64,000 bases of DNA from CAZDAW01 sp964503685 (GTDB lineage Bacteria > Chloroflexota > Anaerolineae > Anaerolineales > Anaerolineaceae), in NCBI GenBank assembly GCA_964503685.1, contig CAZDAW010000004.1:9984-73983 (forward strand). The letters run 5' to 3'. This document shows positions 1-10,700 of this stretch, in pieces; the stretch's first letter is position 1; each line of letters starts with the position of its first letter. Under the pieces are notes generated by a model that worked only from the letters and a program-made list of their open reading frames with translations, was not told the DNA's origin and did not search any database. A program made the position numbers and the translations under genes.

Positions 1-1
1 G

Positions 2-454
2 ATGTATCTCACTGAAAACGACTTCGAACTGGAAATACCCAGGCTTGGCATTCGCAAAACCATCGCTGGCGTTCCTATGACCAATGATGGTTGGGATCTG
101 ACCTGGCTGGCTGACCAGATCGGATACCTGAACGGCACCGCCTTTCCAACCACACCGGGCAACAGCGCCCTGACCGGGCATGTTTATCTGGCAGATGGTT
201 CACCCGGTCCATTTGTTTCGCTGAACACTCTGGCCTGGGGAGATCAAATTTTCATTCACGCCTGGGGGCAACGTTATCTGTACGAAGTGCGCGAAGTGTT
301 TCAGGTGAAGCCAGACGACCTTTCCATCCTCAAACACGAGGAAGAATCCTGGCTGACGTTGATCACCTGCCGTGGATATGATGAAAAATCGAACGCGTAT
401 CAGTGGCGCAGCGTGGTACGCGCCGGTTTAATTGCCATAGAAAACGAACCTTAA
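2..454 (+). CDS. sortase family protein, 5'-truncated by the window edge
   Basis: C-terminal part of a sortase, the membrane transpeptidase that cuts a sorting signal and links the protein to a surface nucleophile. Seen: the catalytic His in TGHVYLADG (codon 179-181), the catalytic Cys in LITCRGYD (codon 368-370) and a following Arg in the segment QWRSVVRAGL. This is the usual His-Cys-Arg order, with the TLITC strand typical of class D/E-like sortases. The N-terminal membrane anchor lies outside the window, so the first ATG at base 2 is probably internal. Only about 150 residues are present, against 200-300 for a full sortase. The next gene encodes a giant exoprotein, but that protein shows no LPXTG-type tail, so a substrate relationship cannot be claimed. 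Confidence 0.88.
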   Translation: MYLTENDFELEIPRLGIRKTIAGVPMTNDGWDLTWLADQIGYLNGTAFPTTPGNSALTGHVYLADGSPGPFVSLNTLAWGDQIFIHAWGQRYLYEVREVFQVKPDDLSILKHEEESWLTLITCRGYDEKSNAYQWRSVVRAGLIAIENEP

Positions 455-570
455 TGCCAATTTAAGGTCATTTTTACGCCAGATCAGGGTGGTAAGGCAA
501 ATTTTTATGCTTTCGTGTTTCCAAAATACCGATAATAAGATCAGATATAAAAGCGTAATTTAAAATAAGC

Positions 571-685
571 ATAGTGATAGTGTCAAAGGCAAACCCGACG
601 AAAGCCGGGGACGCAAAGTCATGGATCTTCGTTTGTTTACCCTATTGAGCAAACAAGACCGCCAGACTGCCATGAGTTACTACTC
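571..685 (+). promoter_or_regulatory. cyclic-di-GMP-I (GEMM) riboswitch
   Basis: The leader contains the GEMM-I core in order: AAAGGCAAACC (585-595), a CCCG..CGGG helix capped by a GAAA tetraloop (594-608), then GGGACGCAAAGTC (608-620). A second arm follows with a gcttgttt-type stem around 631-656 and a GCCAGACTGCCA receptor-side segment (661-672). These match the conserved GGCAAACC / GACGCAAAG signature of the aptamer. An intrinsic terminator follows directly, so control is probably by transcription termination. The target is the giant exoprotein gene starting at 801. Whether c-di-GMP turns expression on or off cannot be read from the sequence. Confidence 0.92.
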
Positions 686-687
686 TT

Positions 688-717
688 GCGGATCCCCGTT
701 TCAGGGATCCGTTTTTA
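688..717 (+). terminator. riboswitch expression-platform terminator
   Basis: Inverted repeat GCGGATCCC (688-696) / GGGATCCG (704-711) with a short loop, followed by TTTTTATT. It lies between the c-di-GMP aptamer and the start of the gene at 801, so it is best read as the regulated terminator of the riboswitch. The rest of the 455-800 interval holds the probable promoter region and the ribosome binding site AAGGAG (791-796). I see no further gene in it. Confidence 0.85.
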
Positions 718-800
718 TTGCCAAAACTTTTACTGGTAGAACCATAATCCTTAAGACGCATTGGCTGGACTGTCAGCAGGCGCAAATATAAGGAGAAAAA

Positions 801-3800
801 ATGAAAAATAATAAATTTGTACGTGGGTTAGCCCAAATCTACCGCCTTGGCCTGACATTGATCATGGCAGGCGTTTTATTGTTTCCTGCTGGCGGAATCG
901 CTCTGGCGGATGACCTTCCCCCCAGTCTGACAGCTTCCGCAGATCCCAGCGCGACTTATGTAGAAGATGGGGCGGCGGTTACCGTGGATGCTAACATGAC
1001 TGTTACCGATGCCGATGGCGGCTCCATCGCCGGAGCAAAAATCTCGATTACCGGTAACTTCGTCAGCGCGGAAGACAGGCTTGAATATGTTACCACCTCA
1101 GGTATCGAAGGCACTTATGATCAGACCAAAGGCATTCTGACCCTGGTCACGAAAACCGGCAGCGGATCAGCAGCCGATTATGAAGCAGCTTTTCGAGCAG
1201 TCCAATACCGCAACATCAGCCAGAATCCAAGCACCGCCCAACGGACAATCACCTTTGTTCTTGGCGGTAACAGTGATTATTTGCCCGAAACAGGGCATTA
1301 CTACACCTTCATCTCTTATCCAAATGTAAAATGGTCAGTGGCCAAAGCCGATGCAGAAACGAAAACCCTCTTTGGGATGAAAGGCTACATGGCCACCATT
1401 ACATCCAAGGGAGAGAACGATTACATCATTACGAAGTTGAAGAACGGCAGTGGTTATATCACCGGCTGGGTTGGCGCATCCGATTTCGAGTTTAACGGCG
1501 AAGCGGCCACCACCTGCGAAGGCAAATGGCGCTGGGTAACCGGCCCGGAAGGTTTGATGAATCCTGGCGCGCAATGTACCAGCGGCGTCAATGGCGCATT
1601 TGGCAGCGGCACGCCCTTCTGGCGCGGCTCAGGCACCGGGAGTGTTGTCAACCCGCCCGAAGGAACCGGATATGCCAACTGGGGCAGCGGCGAACCGAAT
1701 AACAGCAATCATGAAGATTTTCTGCACGTTCGTAAAGACAGCCCTTACATGTGGAATGACCTCGCCGACGGCGGCAGCGGCTGTCCGGGTACCGGCTCAT
1801 ATTGTCCGCAGGGTTACATCGTCGAATTTGGCGATATGCCCGGCGACCCGGTTTTCGGCAACCTGACGGCCAGTCGAACAGTCAACGTCGCCGGCGTCAA
1901 TGACGCGCCTACAGATTTAGCCCTGAGCAATACATCCGTTATTCGCGGCCAGGTGCCGGGCGTTGTCGTCGGCACCCTGACCTCCACCGATGTCGATAGC
2001 GCCACCTTTACCTACAGCCTGACCACCAATCCAGGCGGATATTTCCAGATCGTCGACAACCAGCTTCAAACAACCGCCAGCCTGCCGGATGTCGCTGCAA
2101 CTTACGGTATTCAGATTCAAACAACTGACAGCGGCGGTCTTTCACTCGCCTCCCCAAAAAGTTTCACGATCACTGTGGCCGATCCACCCCAGGATCAGGT
2201 CCCGCCAATCATCAGCCAGATCAGCGATAAGACGACCAACGAAGACACCGTCACCAGCGCAATACCTTTCACTATCACTGACGCCAATAACGATATTCAG
2301 AGTGTTACTGCCATTTCCAACAATCAGACTATTGTTCCCAACAGCCGCATCACCCTGGGCGGAAGCGGCGGCAGCCGTACAATAACCATCAATCCTGCAG
2401 CTAATCAGTGGACCTATCGCGCCAATCCTGAAACAACCAATGATCCCGTTGTCATTTCAGTCATCGTCCGTGATCGTTATTTCACCACCGTCGAAACATT
2501 CAACCTAACCATCAATGAAGTCAACGATCAACCGACTATATCCAGCGTTCCAACAAAATCCACGAATGAAGACGTACCTAAAACGGTTGATATCACCGTA
2601 GCAGATGTGGATAGCGACGCATTGACACTTACCGGGTCCTCAACGGATGCCGGTATTGTGCCGAATGAAAACATCACCTTCAATGGCTCCGGTGATACCC
2701 GCACATCCACCATCACCCCCGCAGCCAACCAATCAGGGACGGTGAATATCACCCTAACGGTTTCAGATGGACGCGGCGGTTCAGCCAACACCACGTTTAC
2801 ACTTTACATCGCGGCAGTCAACGACGCCCCAACAGACATCAGTCTTGATAATTCCAGCGTTCCCGAAGGGTCGCCCATCAATACACTCGTTGGAAATTTA
2901 TCCTCGACGGATCCCGACAGCACGACATTTACCTACACGTTCATTGATGGAGCGAATGATAATGCCTACTTCACCATTTCAGGAAACCAGTTAAAAACCA
3001 ATTACGCCAGCTTTGATCGTGAAGTTAAGAATACTTACACGGTTCAGATCCGTTCAACCGATAACGGTACACCGGGGCTCAGCTTCGATAAAAATTTGAC
3101 GATCACAATTTCCGACGTCAACGAGACGCCTACTAATATCACGTTGAGCAACAACACCATTCAGGAACACAACCCGGCCGACGCTGTTATTGGCGACCTT
3201 TCAACAACCGACCCAGACAGCGGGCAGACTTTCACCTATACTCTGGTGACCAATCCAGATAATAAATTCAAAATCGTCGGTTCACAGCTACTGGCAAACG
3301 CCGTACTTGAATATGAAGACAACACCAGTTACATCATTCGCATCCGCACAACGGATAATGGCAGCCCGACCAACCTTAGCTTCGAGAAAGATTTCACAAT
3401 CGCCATCACGGACGCCAACGACGCCCCGACCGATATTGCACTCAGCGACAATAAAGTCGAAGAACACCCCGGCAGCGGCGTTCAAATCGGAGTCCTCTCA
3501 ACCACCGATGCTGACGCCGGCCAGACCTTTGCTTACGAATTAGTCAGCGGTGAAGGCAGCGACGATAATTCTTCTTTCTCGATATCTGACAATCAATTAC
3601 AAACGGCTCTGAATGATTATGATCCGATGAAAACCTATTACATCCGGGTCAGGACAACCGACAGCGGCTCGCCGGCTTTAAGTTATGAAAAGAATTTCAC
3701 CATCCAAATATCTGCAAATCTGCCGCCAACCATAACCGGTTTACCAGAAAGCCTGACGATACTGGAGGATGAAAACACCGGCGCTGTTGCTTTCACCATT

Positions 3801-6800
3801 GGCGATAGCGAGACGCCAGTTGCCGACCTTGTATTGAGCAAAGAGTCTTCCGATCTCTCCATCGTCCCGCTGAGCGGCATCGTGTTCGGAGGTTCAGGGG
3901 CTAATCGCACGGTTGCCATTACGCCCTTGCCCAACAAAAACGGCGTTGTAACGATATCGGTTAACGTTTCTGACGGTTTCCGCTCAACGGTAAAAACCCT
4001 GGCATTAACCGTAACAGCAGTTAATGACGCTCCCACCGACCTCGCCATCGACGCCAACAGTGTATCTGAAGATTCTGATATTGGGACGGTAATTGGCGCG
4101 CTATCTTCCACTGATCTGGATAGCAGCGGCTTCACTTACAGCCTGGTAACTAATCCGGGTAATCAATTTAAAATCGCAGGCAACCAATTGCAAACGAATG
4201 GCAACCTCGATTACGAAATCCAAAACAGTTACACCATCCGCTTAAAGACAACCGACGATGGCGTACCGCCCATGAGTTTTGAAAAAGATATCGTGATTTA
4301 TGTCACGAATGTCAATGAAGCGCCGCAAATTACAAACCTGACCGGTTCCGCAACAACGAATGAGGATACCCAAAAAGCCGTCACATTCAATGTGAGCGAC
4401 CCGGAAGGCGACAACCTGACTGTGAGAGCCTCTTCTTCCGACACACTCCTGATCCCGAATAGCAACATCGTCCTGAGCGGGACTGGCCTCAACCGGACTG
4501 CAACGATAACGCCTGCGGCAAATTTGCACGGTTCTGCTACGATCACCATCAGCGCCAGCGACGGGCCTTTCACTGTCACCAAGACTTTCGATCTGACAGT
4601 CACATCGGTCAACGACGCGCCTGTGGTATCTGCCATCCCCAACCAATCCACCAATCGAGATACACCTTCCAATCCCATTTACTTCACCATCGCCGACGTC
4701 GACAACGATATCGACAGCCTGGGAATTACAGCCGTATCATCAATACCCGATATTGTCGATAACGGCGATATCATCATCAGCGGTTACGGCGCCGAACGCA
4801 GCATGATCATCTTCCCGATGCCTGAAGCCTCCGGAGCGACAAATATCACTGTCAATGTGTCAGACGGCGTCGCTAATACACCACGCACATTCCAATTAAA
4901 CGTCACCGACTACAACGATCCGCCCACCATCGCAGCCGGTCAACGCATCATTACACTGGAAGATACCCCCTCTGATCCATTCCCCTTCACAATAGAGGAT
5001 GCAGATGGCGAGGTACAGGATTTGATCATAACCACCTACTCATCCAACACAGCGCTGGCGCCAAGGTCAAATCTATCCATGGCAGGCTCGGGGAATAACC
5101 GCACACTCACTGTTACCCCTCTCGAAAATAAAAGCGGTACGGGTACAATTACTATCACCGTACAGGATAATTATGATCAATCGGATATTGACATCGATCT
5201 CATCGTTATCCCGGTCAATGATGCACCCATCATCTCGAAAAACACCGGATCGGCAATCAAACCCGGTGAAACATTGCCCATCACATCCGCGATGCTCAAC
5301 ACCGTCGATGTGGATAATACCGCCACAGAAATCACCTATGTACTCAGCGCCGTCCCTGAACACGGAACATTACTCCTCAACGGCTCACCTGTTGCCCTTG
5401 ACGGCGTTTTCACCCAAACTGATATCAATTCCAACCGGCTGGCTTACCAACAAACGGATCCGATTAATACCAACGACAGCTTTGGTTTCACAGTCCACGA
5501 CCCGGCTCTGGCCGAGCCGCCGGACATCAACCCAACCTTCACTTTACGAGGCACGGTAGTCACCCGGGCGGATGATGCGGGCGATGCAGGATCGCTGCGA
5601 TATGCCATAGCCAGCGCAGCATCGGGTGATACGATCACATTCGATGAAGGTCTGGCAGGCGCGACAATTACATTAAACAGCCCAATTACCATTGATAAAG
5701 ACCTGACGATTTCCGGCGCCGGTCTCGGCGGTCTGACCATCAGCAGCAGCGGCGCCCGTCTATTCAATATCGCCGCGGGAACGACCGCCCGACTCTCCAA
5801 TCTTACTTTCGCCGGGGGCAGCGCCGATAACGGCGGCGCCATTTCAAACCAGGGTAACCTGACGGTGACCAGCAGTACATTTGCTGGTAATAATGCAACC
5901 GCCGCAGGTGGAGCAATTTTCAATCAGGGTACATTGAATCTGACCAACTGCACCTTCTCTGGCAACACAGCCGCTGCCAACGGCGGAGCTATTGAGAACC
6001 AGGGTACATTGGTTAGCAACTCGGTGACATTTGCCCTGAATAGCGCGCCGACAGGTGGAGGCATTTCCGTATCCAGTGGAGCGGCCACTTTAATCAATAC
6101 CCTGCTGGCTGGCAACACACCGTCAGATTGCGCCGGGGCAATTACATCCAACGGTCACAATCTTTCACAGAATCCAGGAACCTGCACATTCAATGCAGAC
6201 AGCGATATCACCGGTGCAAATCCGAATTTGGCCGCCCTGGCCGATAACGGCGGCGACAGCCAGACCCACGCCCTGCCCTTCCGCAGTCCGGCTATCGATT
6301 CCGGGGTCTGTTCAATCGGCTCTAACTCAAAAGATCAGCGCGGCCTGACAAGGCCGCAAGGGCCTACCTGCGACATCGGCGCATACGAGTATCCGATTGA
6401 TATGGAAATCATCTATGACGATATCGCCGCAGAAATCACATTTACGAATGCATCCACGCTGCCCAAGTACCAATGGTATCGTGACGAAGTCAAAGGTATC
6501 CACATTTCACCTTACCTGAAAAATTCAGCCACTTTCAAATTCTACGGAGATCGTCTGGCGTTACGCTTCTGGACAGGCACCTCATACGGCACGATGGACA
6601 TCGTCGTCGATGGTATCCGCCGTGTTCGATTGAACCAAAGAGGCAAAGCTGCTCAACAGGAATGGAACATCAGCAACCTGGGTTCAAGCATGCACACCCT
6701 CACCCTGATCCACGTCAAAGGCAAGATGGTCAACCTGGATTCGATCATTGTTCGGCAGACGGCGCCTGTCATTAGCCTGGGTGAAGTACCCCCCACCGAT

Positions 6801-7457
6801 GTCAAGATCGCTTACTCCGGCGTCTGGTCGAACGACGGAATCCGGACCAACTCTCTTCTGGCGAAAGGTACAGCCAACATCACCTTTACTGGCAACCGCC
6901 TCAGTTTGGCTTACTGGACTGGCAGCCGATATGGAATTATGGAAGTTTACGTTGACGGGACGCGCCAGGTCCGAATAAATCAAAAAGGTCGTTCTGTTCA
7001 ACAGACCTGGAATATATCTGGATTGAGCGATGGCGAACATACGTTGACCCTTAAGCATCTCAAAGGAGCAATGGTCAACATTAGCGGCATCGCCATCCGG
7101 GAGACGCCCAATGCAGTATCATCCGGGTTGATTATTTCAGCCAATGATACAAACAAAATCGCTTTCAATAGTTACTGGGTATTGGGCACTGATCTGGCAA
7201 TTTCCCAATTGCCTAAAAGCACAGCGACGCTTCAATTCACCGGAACCGGGGCAACCATTAATTTCCTCAAAGGCAGCAAGTACGGCATTATGGAAGTCTT
7301 CGTTGACGGTGTGAAGAAGGCAAAAATTGATCAGCGTCGCAAAGCCACCTTACCCACTTTGGAAATCAGCGGTCTGTCTGCTGGAGAACACACGTTATTG
7401 ATAAAGCATACTGCCGGACGCACGATAAACTTCAATTCCATCGAAATAAAGCCTTAA
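801..7457 (+). CDS. giant secreted lectin/cadherin-like/beta-helix exoprotein
   Basis: A 2218-residue surface or matrix protein. Domains seen: signal peptide (about 1-36, ending near ALADD); a C-type-lectin-like domain (about 165-350) with the Ca-site features SGEPNN and WND and paired Cys residues; an array of cadherin-like and tandem-95-type beta-sandwich repeats (about 363-1580) marked by recurring VNDAPT, TTDPDSG and TNEDT; a right-handed beta-helix ending as a choice-of-anchor Q-like domain (about 1582-1865, GGAISNQG repeats, closing DIGAYEY); and three C-terminal jelly-roll repeats of about 117 residues. SD AAGGAG precedes the ATG. Known for such modules: Ca-dependent sugar binding and adhesion. 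Inferred: an adhesin or biofilm-matrix protein controlled by c-di-GMP. No LPXTG, PEP-CTERM or C-terminal membrane helix is visible. The gene at 7723 is a paralogue of the same architecture. Confidence 0.88.
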   Translation: MKNNKFVRGLAQIYRLGLTLIMAGVLLFPAGGIALADDLPPSLTASADPSATYVEDGAAVTVDANMTVTDADGGSIAGAKISITGNFVSAEDRLEYVTTSGIEGTYDQTKGILTLVTKTGSGSAADYEAAFRAVQYRNISQNPSTAQRTITFVLGGNSDYLPETGHYYTFISYPNVKWSVAKADAETKTLFGMKGYMATITSKGENDYIITKLKNGSGYITGWVGASDFEFNGEAATTCEGKWRWVTGPEGLMNPGAQCTSGVNGAFGSGTPFWRGSGTGSVVNPPEGTGYANWGSGEPNNSNHEDFLHVRKDSPYMWNDLADGGSGCPGTGSYCPQGYIVEFGDMPGDPVFGNLTASRTVNVAGVNDAPTDLALSNTSVIRGQVPGVVVGTLTSTDVDSATFTYSLTTNPGGYFQIVDNQLQTTASLPDVAATYGIQIQTTDSGGLSLASPKSFTITVADPPQDQVPPIISQISDKTTNEDTVTSAIPFTITDANNDIQSVTAISNNQTIVPNSRITLGGSGGSRTITINPAANQWTYRANPETTNDPVVISVIVRDRYFTTVETFNLTINEVNDQPTISSVPTKSTNEDVPKTVDITVADVDSDALTLTGSSTDAGIVPNENITFNGSGDTRTSTITPAANQSGTVNITLTVSDGRGGSANTTFTLYIAAVNDAPTDISLDNSSVPEGSPINTLVGNLSSTDPDSTTFTYTFIDGANDNAYFTISGNQLKTNYASFDREVKNTYTVQIRSTDNGTPGLSFDKNLTITISDVNETPTNITLSNNTIQEHNPADAVIGDLSTTDPDSGQTFTYTLVTNPDNKFKIVGSQLLANAVLEYEDNTSYIIRIRTTDNGSPTNLSFEKDFTIAITDANDAPTDIALSDNKVEEHPGSGVQIGVLSTTDADAGQTFAYELVSGEGSDDNSSFSISDNQLQTALNDYDPMKTYYIRVRTTDSGSPALSYEKNFTIQISANLPPTITGLPESLTILEDENTGAVAFTIGDSETPVADLVLSKESSDLSIVPLSGIVFGGSGANRTVAITPLPNKNGVVTISVNVSDGFRSTVKTLALTVTAVNDAPTDLAIDANSVSEDSDIGTVIGALSSTDLDSSGFTYSLVTNPGNQFKIAGNQLQTNGNLDYEIQNSYTIRLKTTDDGVPPMSFEKDIVIYVTNVNEAPQITNLTGSATTNEDTQKAVTFNVSDPEGDNLTVRASSSDTLLIPNSNIVLSGTGLNRTATITPAANLHGSATITISASDGPFTVTKTFDLTVTSVNDAPVVSAIPNQSTNRDTPSNPIYFTIADVDNDIDSLGITAVSSIPDIVDNGDIIISGYGAERSMIIFPMPEASGATNITVNVSDGVANTPRTFQLNVTDYNDPPTIAAGQRIITLEDTPSDPFPFTIEDADGEVQDLIITTYSSNTALAPRSNLSMAGSGNNRTLTVTPLENKSGTGTITITVQDNYDQSDIDIDLIVIPVNDAPIISKNTGSAIKPGETLPITSAMLNTVDVDNTATEITYVLSAVPEHGTLLLNGSPVALDGVFTQTDINSNRLAYQQTDPINTNDSFGFTVHDPALAEPPDINPTFTLRGTVVTRADDAGDAGSLRYAIASAASGDTITFDEGLAGATITLNSPITIDKDLTISGAGLGGLTISSSGARLFNIAAGTTARLSNLTFAGGSADNGGAISNQGNLTVTSSTFAGNNATAAGGAIFNQGTLNLTNCTFSGNTAAANGGAIENQGTLVSNSVTFALNSAPTGGGISVSSGAATLINTLLAGNTPSDCAGAITSNGHNLSQNPGTCTFNADSDITGANPNLAALADNGGDSQTHALPFRSPAIDSGVCSIGSNSKDQRGLTRPQGPTCDIGAYEYPIDMEIIYDDIAAEITFTNASTLPKYQWYRDEVKGIHISPYLKNSATFKFYGDRLALRFWTGTSYGTMDIVVDGIRRVRLNQRGKAAQQEWNISNLGSSMHTLTLIHVKGKMVNLDSIIVRQTAPVISLGEVPPTDVKIAYSGVWSNDGIRTNSLLAKGTANITFTGNRLSLAYWTGSRYGIMEVYVDGTRQVRINQKGRSVQQTWNISGLSDGEHTLTLKHLKGAMVNISGIAIRETPNAVSSGLIISANDTNKIAFNSYWVLGTDLAISQLPKSTATLQFTGTGATINFLKGSKYGIMEVFVDGVKKAKIDQRRKATLPTLEISGLSAGEHTLLIKHTAGRTINFNSIEIKP
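1890..5545 (+). repeat. coding tandem array of cadherin-like / tandem-95 repeats
   Basis: About a dozen degenerate repeats of roughly 90-105 codons. They alternate between a cadherin-like type (APTDIxLSNNSV..GxLSTTDPDS..FxIxxNQLQT..) and a second type (TNEDTxxxxFTIxD..SSNxxIVPNSNIxxxGSGxNRTxTITPAxNxxG..). The repetition is at protein level and has diverged in DNA, so it is not an assembly artefact of identical copies. It produces many spurious antisense reading frames, which are omitted here. Confidence 0.8.
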
Positions 7458-7679
7458 TTTTATGGCGAGCTTACAGATTTTTTATCAGGCACATCTGGCA
7501 ATTATTGAATAATGTAAGTTAACATAAGAAATATTAACAAAAAGATAATAATCGAATAGTAACAAAGAAGTAATAATCTGATACCGGGAATGCAGCGATT
7601 GAAACAATCACTGTTGCCAAACCTTACACGATACAATTACATGAAATCACAATGTGTAAAAGCATTCCTTTTTTTCAAT

Positions 7680-7709
7680 GCGAACCCCGGAATTTGGGGT
7701 TCGCATTTT
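7680..7709 (+). terminator. hairpin in the leader of the second giant gene
   Basis: A 9-bp perfect stem, GCGAACCCC (7680-7688) / GGGGTTCGC (7696-7704), is followed by ATTTTG. It sits only 19 bases before the chosen start at 7723. It may be a weak terminator or attenuator, or a structure that hides the translation start. The interval 7458-7679 before it is AT-rich, and I recognise no aptamer or gene there. Confidence 0.5.
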
Positions 7710-7722
7710 GATGAGGCATATC

Positions 7723-10700
7723 ATGAACAGAAAAACTAAAAGTTCACTCATACTCATCGTGATCCGCTGTATTGGGTTGATCATCATTCTGCCAGCAAGT
7801 CTGTTCGCCGGGCCGACGACCCATGTCTGGGCTGTGGATGATATTCCCCCCATCGTCGGAACATCATCTGGAACAACCACCTATATTGAAAATGCAGCGG
7901 CGAGTCCGGTAGATCCTAATATTACTGTTACAGAGGATCAATTTCCAGGCAGCGACCCAACCCAGACGATACTCCCAAAAGGGAGTGTATCGATAACTGG
8001 CGGTTATCATGCCGGCGAAGATTTTTTGGAATACACCACAACAAATGGCATCACCGGTACATTTAACCCTGCAAATGGTGTATTGAGCTTGTCAGGAAAT
8101 GGAACAGCGGCCGCTTATCAGGCCGCTTTTCGAGCCGTGAAATATTACAACACCAGCGATCAGCCTAACACCGAACCGCGCACCATCACTTTCGTCGTCG
8201 GTGTAAACAGCGATTATTTCTCCGACACCAATCACTATTATTCATTCATTGAATCCCATCGGATTCAATGGAGCGCCGCACGGGCCCAAGCAGCCGCAAT
8301 GGAACTCTATGGCATGCACGGCTACCTGGCGACAATCACCTCGCAGGCTGAACACGATTTTATCCGCTCCCGCCTGCCTGCCACCGATATTATGGGATGG
8401 ATTGGCAGCAGCGATGGTGAATATAACAGCGCGACAGATACTTATGAACAATGGTCCACTGCAGATTGTGAAGGCAACTGGCGCTGGGTAACCGGCCCAG
8501 AGGGTCTGAAAAACAGCACGTCCGTCTGCCGCGGCACACCCTACTGGACTGGCGCTGCCACAGGAAGCGTTGTTAACCCGCCCACAGGAACCGGCTACGC
8601 GAACTGGAGCAGCGGCGAACCGAACAACAGCGGCAACGCCCCTTACGGCGAAGATTTTGGGCACGTCCGCAGTCAAACCAACAGCCCCAACAATCAGTGG
8701 AATGACTTAAAGAATAATAATGGCGATAACTATGCCGACGACGCAGCCTGTATGGCAAGCGAGTATTGTCCCAAGGGTTTCATGGTTGAATTCGGCGATA
8801 TGGCCGGCGACACGCCGCCCAAACTGGCCGACAAGAAGACGGTCACTGTCGTGGCAGTCAACGACCCTCCTTCAGATATCACTCTGGATAACGCAAGCGT
8901 TGCCTGGGGGCAGGACCCGGAACTGGGCGTCGTTGTCGGTTTGTTCTCCACAACCGACCCAGATAGCGGCGCTTTCACTTATGAATTAGTACCCAACAGC
9001 AACCCCGCTTACAGCGCTGACAACACTCGTTTTCAAATCGACAGCGATATGCTTTTAACTGCCGAACAGTTTCCGGCCACTCCTCCCGGTTATGATTATC
9101 ACATTACTGTTCGCTCCACTGACGACGGCAACCCGGCTGGTTATATGGATAAACACTTTATCATCCACGTTATTGAACCGCAGGGCGAACCGCCGGTCAT
9201 CAGCGGCATCCCTTCTGACCCACAACACATCAACGAAGATGCCTCTTTTGGACCAATCACAATTAACTTCAGCAACGATAACGGAGCAGTTACAACAGGC
9301 AAACGTTCATCCAATACAACCCTGGTTCCGCTGGCAAACATCACCCTCAACCCTGATGATGGTTCTTTAGGTGATCATACCTTAACCGTTACCCCCAGCC
9401 AGAACAAATTCGGTTCGTCGCGCATCACAATCATCGCCCGTGACAGCTACTATTCCATCGCCAAGCGCTTGGAACTGGTCGTAGACTCGGTCAATGATAA
9501 TCCGGTCATCTCAAATATCCCCGATAAAGCAACCAACGAAGACACACCGCTGAACAACATTCCCTTCTCGATCTCGGATATTGAAAGCGACGCCGAGGAC
9601 CTCATCGTCACCGGAACATCATCCAATCAAAATCTGGTGCCAGATGCCAATCTCGTCTTTGGCGGCGTCGGAACCAACCGAACCCTATCTATCACTCCTG
9701 TTGCCAATCAGACCGGCACATCGACGATCACTGTGCGGGTGACCGATCCTGACGGCGGGTTTATTGAAGATGCCTTCGAGTTTAACGTCGTTGCGGTTAA
9801 CGACCCTGCGCGCATTGCAAAAGTTGGCGATCCTATTACCGAGGCAGTTGGTCAGCAGGTGGTTGGCAACCAGATGATTGACGAAGACATTCCGCTTGCT
9901 CTGCGAGTTGAAGACGTGGATAATACCAGTCTGACCTTCAACATTAAATCTTCAGATAATCAAACGCTCGTTCCAGACGCCAATATTGTTACCGGCGCAG
10001 CCAGCGGCGCCGGCACGCCCAACTCGCCTTATACTGTTCCAGTCACCATTACGCCGGCGCTCAACCAGTTCGGGAGCGCCAATATCACCCTGGAAGTGAC
10101 CGACGGAACGAATATCACCACCAACACGTTTAAGTTAACTGTCAATTCAGTCAACGATCCGCCGACGATCTCAGCCATTTCAAATCAGACCGTCAATGAA
10201 GACGCGACCACCCCGGCCATCCCATTTACCATCAGCGATGTTGAAAGTGACGCCGGCAGTCTGACGCTTACGGCAGCGTCATCTAATCAGGCTTTAGTGA
10301 CAAATTCCAACATCATTCTGGGCGGCAGCGGCAGTGATCGCACCATCACCATCACGCCATTGCCCAATGCACCCATTCCGCCGGCATCTAATCAAACAAC
10401 AATCTCCATCACCGCCAGAGACCCCAACGGAGGGCAAACAGTACAGAATTTTACATTGACAGTGACGGAAATAAACGACCCGCCGCAACTCACCACCAAC
10501 AAAGGAAACATCATCAAAAGCGGCGAGACAGTCACCATCACAAACCTGCTGCTCAAAGTGGATGATATTGACGACCCCGCTGAAAATATTATTTTCAGCC
10601 TGGTTGCGCCAGCTCCTCAGAATGGCACACTAAGAAATAACGGCGCGCCCCTGGGCGTTGGCGGGACCTTCACCCAGGCTGATATTAATAACAACCTCCT

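Noticed and set aside
3683..4135. Antisense open frame of 150 codons and others like it across 1300-15900
   Set aside because: Shadows of the biased, repetitive coding sequence on the plus strand. They have no start signals and no recognisable folds.
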